Below the pieces are notes generated by a model. That model saw only the letters and a list, made by a program, of their open reading frames with translations, was not told where the DNA came from and did not search any database. A stretch of DNA of 62,277 nucleotides from contig DAOUGD010000021.1 of assembly GCA_034429475.1 (NCBI GenBank), forward strand, positions 1 through 62,277. Reading direction: 5' to 3'. This document shows positions 60,499 to 62,277 of the stretch, piece by piece. A program made the translations under genes and the position numbers. This DNA comes from JAKQHY01 sp034429475. GTDB taxonomy: Bacteria; Chloroflexota; Anaerolineae; B4-G1; SLSP01. Position 1 is the stretch's first letter; every line of letters starts with the position of its first letter.

Positions 60499-60527
60499 AA
60501 CCGGGAGCCATAGGATGGCTCCCGGTT
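60499..60527 (+). terminator. Terminator of the surface-protein operon
   Basis: Perfect 13-bp stem AACCGGGAGCCAT / ATGGCTCCCGGTT with an AGG loop, 40 bp after the stop. The T-run is short. Between here and 60.8 kb I see no gene. Confidence 0.7.
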
Positions 60528-60813
60528 CGATGTCACCTTTGGCACTGAAACCCGCCACTCCCGTTTGTGGTAAAATCGTACTGACAGAGAAGGGCACAAG
60601 GTTTACCAAGCAAGGAGCCATCCTGGTGTTAGAGACTAGGGTGGCTTTTTCTGTTTTAAAGCTTACTCGGTAGCTCTGTATCTGCTAAGGGGTACTCCCT
60701 ATCTCAATGGTGGATAATTCCAGGCCTGGGTGGGGCGGGGGCAGTTGAAATTTTCTTCGGCGCGAGTATGCTGGGGGGTGATAAATCTCATTTTTCCGTA
60801 AGCGAGGTGCAGG

Positions 60814-62219
60814 ATGACGCAACGCCCTGTGTGGCTCTGGCTGCTCATTGGCCTGTGTGCGGCGCGTTTAGTCTGGCAAGGGTGGCAGTGGTATCCGCGG
60901 GTATCCCCCAGCGCGGCCCCAGGGCGTGGGGCGCGCACCTTGCGGACGCCCCCCCCTTCATATGCCGAATGTCAACAGCCGGCGCCGGTGGCGGCGGCGC
61001 TCCCACGCGCGGTGCGGCCCTGGAGAGCGGTGAAGAGTTGGCGCGGGCGGAAAAAGCGCATTGACACCGCGGGGCACACCTGCGGGAATCCGGCGTGGGT
61101 CTACTATGGCGTAACGGATGCACAGGTGTATGCGTGGGTGGGGTATGGCGGCCATGGCAAAACGGATCACAGCCAGGATTTGCGGTGTCAGGCCGGCCCC
61201 CCGAAAGTCACTGAGCGCCGCCCCACGGGTTGTATCACCTGAAGACGGCGGCGGCGCGGGTGAGTGAGGTGTTAGCCAGGCTGGCGGAAGGCTTGGCCGT
61301 GAGTGCGGTGGTGCGGGTGACTGGACACACGGCAGTGCCGCTTCAGCGGTGGTTGACCCGCGCCGCATGCAGGACGGCACGGGGGCCTACGCATTTCCTT
61401 CAGGGCTTGGTACTGACGCATATCCAGTTGGATGAAATCAAAGCCCGGTGGCGGGACAAGCCGCCAGAGTGGTGGGGATGGGTGGTGCTGGCTGGGCCGA
61501 CCAAAGTCATCCCGGGGCTGGCAGTGGGGGCGCGGACGCTGGCGGTGGCGCATCGAGTAGTGCATCGGCTGAAGGCGGTCCTGGCGCCTGGGTGCCTGCC
61601 GGTGTTCACCAGTGACGGCTTGCGCTTGTACTTCTAGGCGCTCACGGCCCATTGGGGACAGTGGGTGGAAGAGGTGGGCCATCGGCTGCCACAATGGCAA
61701 GTATTGCCCGAGTTGCTGTATGGGCAGAGCTTGTCCTGAAGCCTGCCCTGAGCTTGCCGAAGGGCTTGGCGAAGGGAACCTGCCCTGAGCTTGCCGAAGG
61801 GTCTCAAACATTATCGGCGGTAGCGGGTGGCGTGGGTGGAGTACCGAATGCAGTGGGGGCAACTGGGAGACCTCCAAGCCCGGCTGAAGGCGTTGGGGTT
61901 GAGTGGCCGCCTGAACACGATCTTGGTGGAACGGGTGAACTTGACCATTCGCCAGGGGGGGGCTTGGCTGGTGCGGCGCACCTGGGGTACGACACAAACA
62001 GCCGGGGCGTTGCGGCTACACCTGCTCTGGTGGCAAGGTTACTATCATTGCGTCCACCCGCATCAGGCCTTGCGCCAAGAGTATCCCCAGCCGTTACCCC
62101 GCCAGGGGCGGCAACGCGCTCAGCGCTATCGAGAACGGACCCCCGCGCTGGCCGCGGGACTCACCGACCATCGCTGGACGGTGCAGGAGTTCCTCAGCTT
62201 CCCTGTCCCGGCCGCTTAA
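60814..62219 (+). pseudogene. IS1-like transposase gene, frameshifted and interrupted
   Basis: The frame starts at 60814 and carries an N-terminal zinc-binding part (TAGHTCGNPAWVYYGVTD, HGKTDHSQDLRC). It shifts near 61228 (ERRPTGCIT versus YHLKTAAARV). The second frame has the HTH (LAEGLAVSAVVRVTGHTAVP), VLTHIQLDEIKARWRDKP and VPGLAVGARTLA-like core residues. It is broken by TAG at 61635 and by a repeat insertion with TGA at 61737, then resumes to VNLTIRQGGAWLVRRTWG and the end at 62219. At least three lesions make it dead. Confidence 0.75.
61742..61801. repeat. Two 23-bp dispersed repeats inserted in the transposase pseudogene
   Basis: CCTGCCCTGAGCTTGCC plus GAAGGG occurs at 61742-61764 and 61779-61801. 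Related shorter pieces (GAGCTTGTCCTGAAG, GGCTTGGCGAAGGG) lie around them. They interrupt the coding frame and are the same repeat type as the one inside the RHS gene. Confidence 0.65.
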
Positions 62220-62228
62220 GGGCACAGC

Positions 62229-62255
62229 GGAACGTCACCCATCGAGGGGCGTTCC
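62229..62255. repeat. Terminal hairpin of the second IS1-like copy
   Basis: GGAACG (62229-62234) pairs with CGTTCC (62250-62255), the counterpart of the hairpin at 46215-46241. Confidence 0.5.
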
Positions 62256-62277
62256 GCGCCAAAACACGCGCCCCCCA

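Noticed and set aside
60473..60673. 66-codon ORF after the surface-protein operon
   Set aside because: It runs through the terminator hairpin and has no ribosome binding site or recognisable sequence.
1..62277. CRISPR arrays and cas genes
   Set aside because: The only regular short repeats (38-123) have no unique spacers of CRISPR length, and no Cas signature proteins were seen. The PD-(D/E)XK protein resembles the Cas4 fold only at motif level.

Overview
The window looks like a GC-rich bacterial chromosome segment, most likely from an uncultured Chloroflexota (Anaerolineae/Caldilineae-type) organism. The reasons are large secreted proteins carrying an [FY]LP[LV]V surface motif, paired DUF5615/DUF433 genes, abundant large serine recombinases and IS1-like transposase debris with Chloroflexota-style sequence. 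This assignment is inference; no rRNA or other decisive marker is present.

Region 1 (about 0.4-22.9 kb, almost all minus strand) is the centrepiece. It is a 22-kb collinear gene run that starts with a lid-less Hsp70 and an SPFH/band-7 protein whose C-terminus resembles a UBC/RWD fold. These are followed by nine paralogues built as J-like domain, proline-rich linker, double zinc ribbon and a variable membrane or output module (formylglycine-generating-enzyme-like, repeat/propeller-like, polytopic membrane), plus a zinc-ribbon-TPR protein and a DUF4177-like protein. The run ends with a HerA/VirB4-like ATPase, an acidic protein, a PD-(D/E)XK nuclease-like protein and a membrane-anchored C39-type cysteine peptidase. 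Almost all J-like domains carry HHDP in place of the canonical HPD. The last proteins share a TPPxVGxDI motif. A 1.7-kb insertion sequence sits exactly at the ribosome binding site of one member. I do not recognise this gene set as a described system. I read it as a chaperone-linked, membrane-associated sensing or quality-control (possibly defence) system.

Region 2 (23-30.6 kb) holds a three-gene operon (small membrane protein, SF1B Upf1-like helicase, winged-helix protein). Its promoter region resembles that of the Hsp70 operon. A STAND/NB-ARC ATPase with TPR-like repeats follows, with two direct repeats at its start codon.

Region 3 (30.6-34.8 kb) is an integration module: a 54-aa ORF, two large serine recombinases, an XRE regulator and a tRNA-Asp whose 3' end is the last coding segment of recombinase 2.

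Region 4 (34.8-40.8 kb) is more core-like: recF, a hybrid histidine kinase and a DEAD-box helicase.

Region 5 (40.8-46.6 kb) is a graveyard of mobile DNA: a transposase with an amber stop, a broken alpha/beta hydrolase followed by a probable integron attC site, a PNPOx-like gene, a leader with a predicted pseudoknot before an esterase gene, a TPR remnant and a fused IS3/IS1-like scar.

Region 6 (46.6-62.3 kb) carries a 2215-aa secreted amidase-RHS polymorphic toxin with an AT-rich nuclease-like tip, a damaged SUKH-type immunity remnant, a DUF5615/DUF433 toxin-antitoxin pair, a solitary HicB-like gene, a 1613-aa secreted surface protein with a small secreted partner, and an IS1-like transposase pseudogene at the edge.
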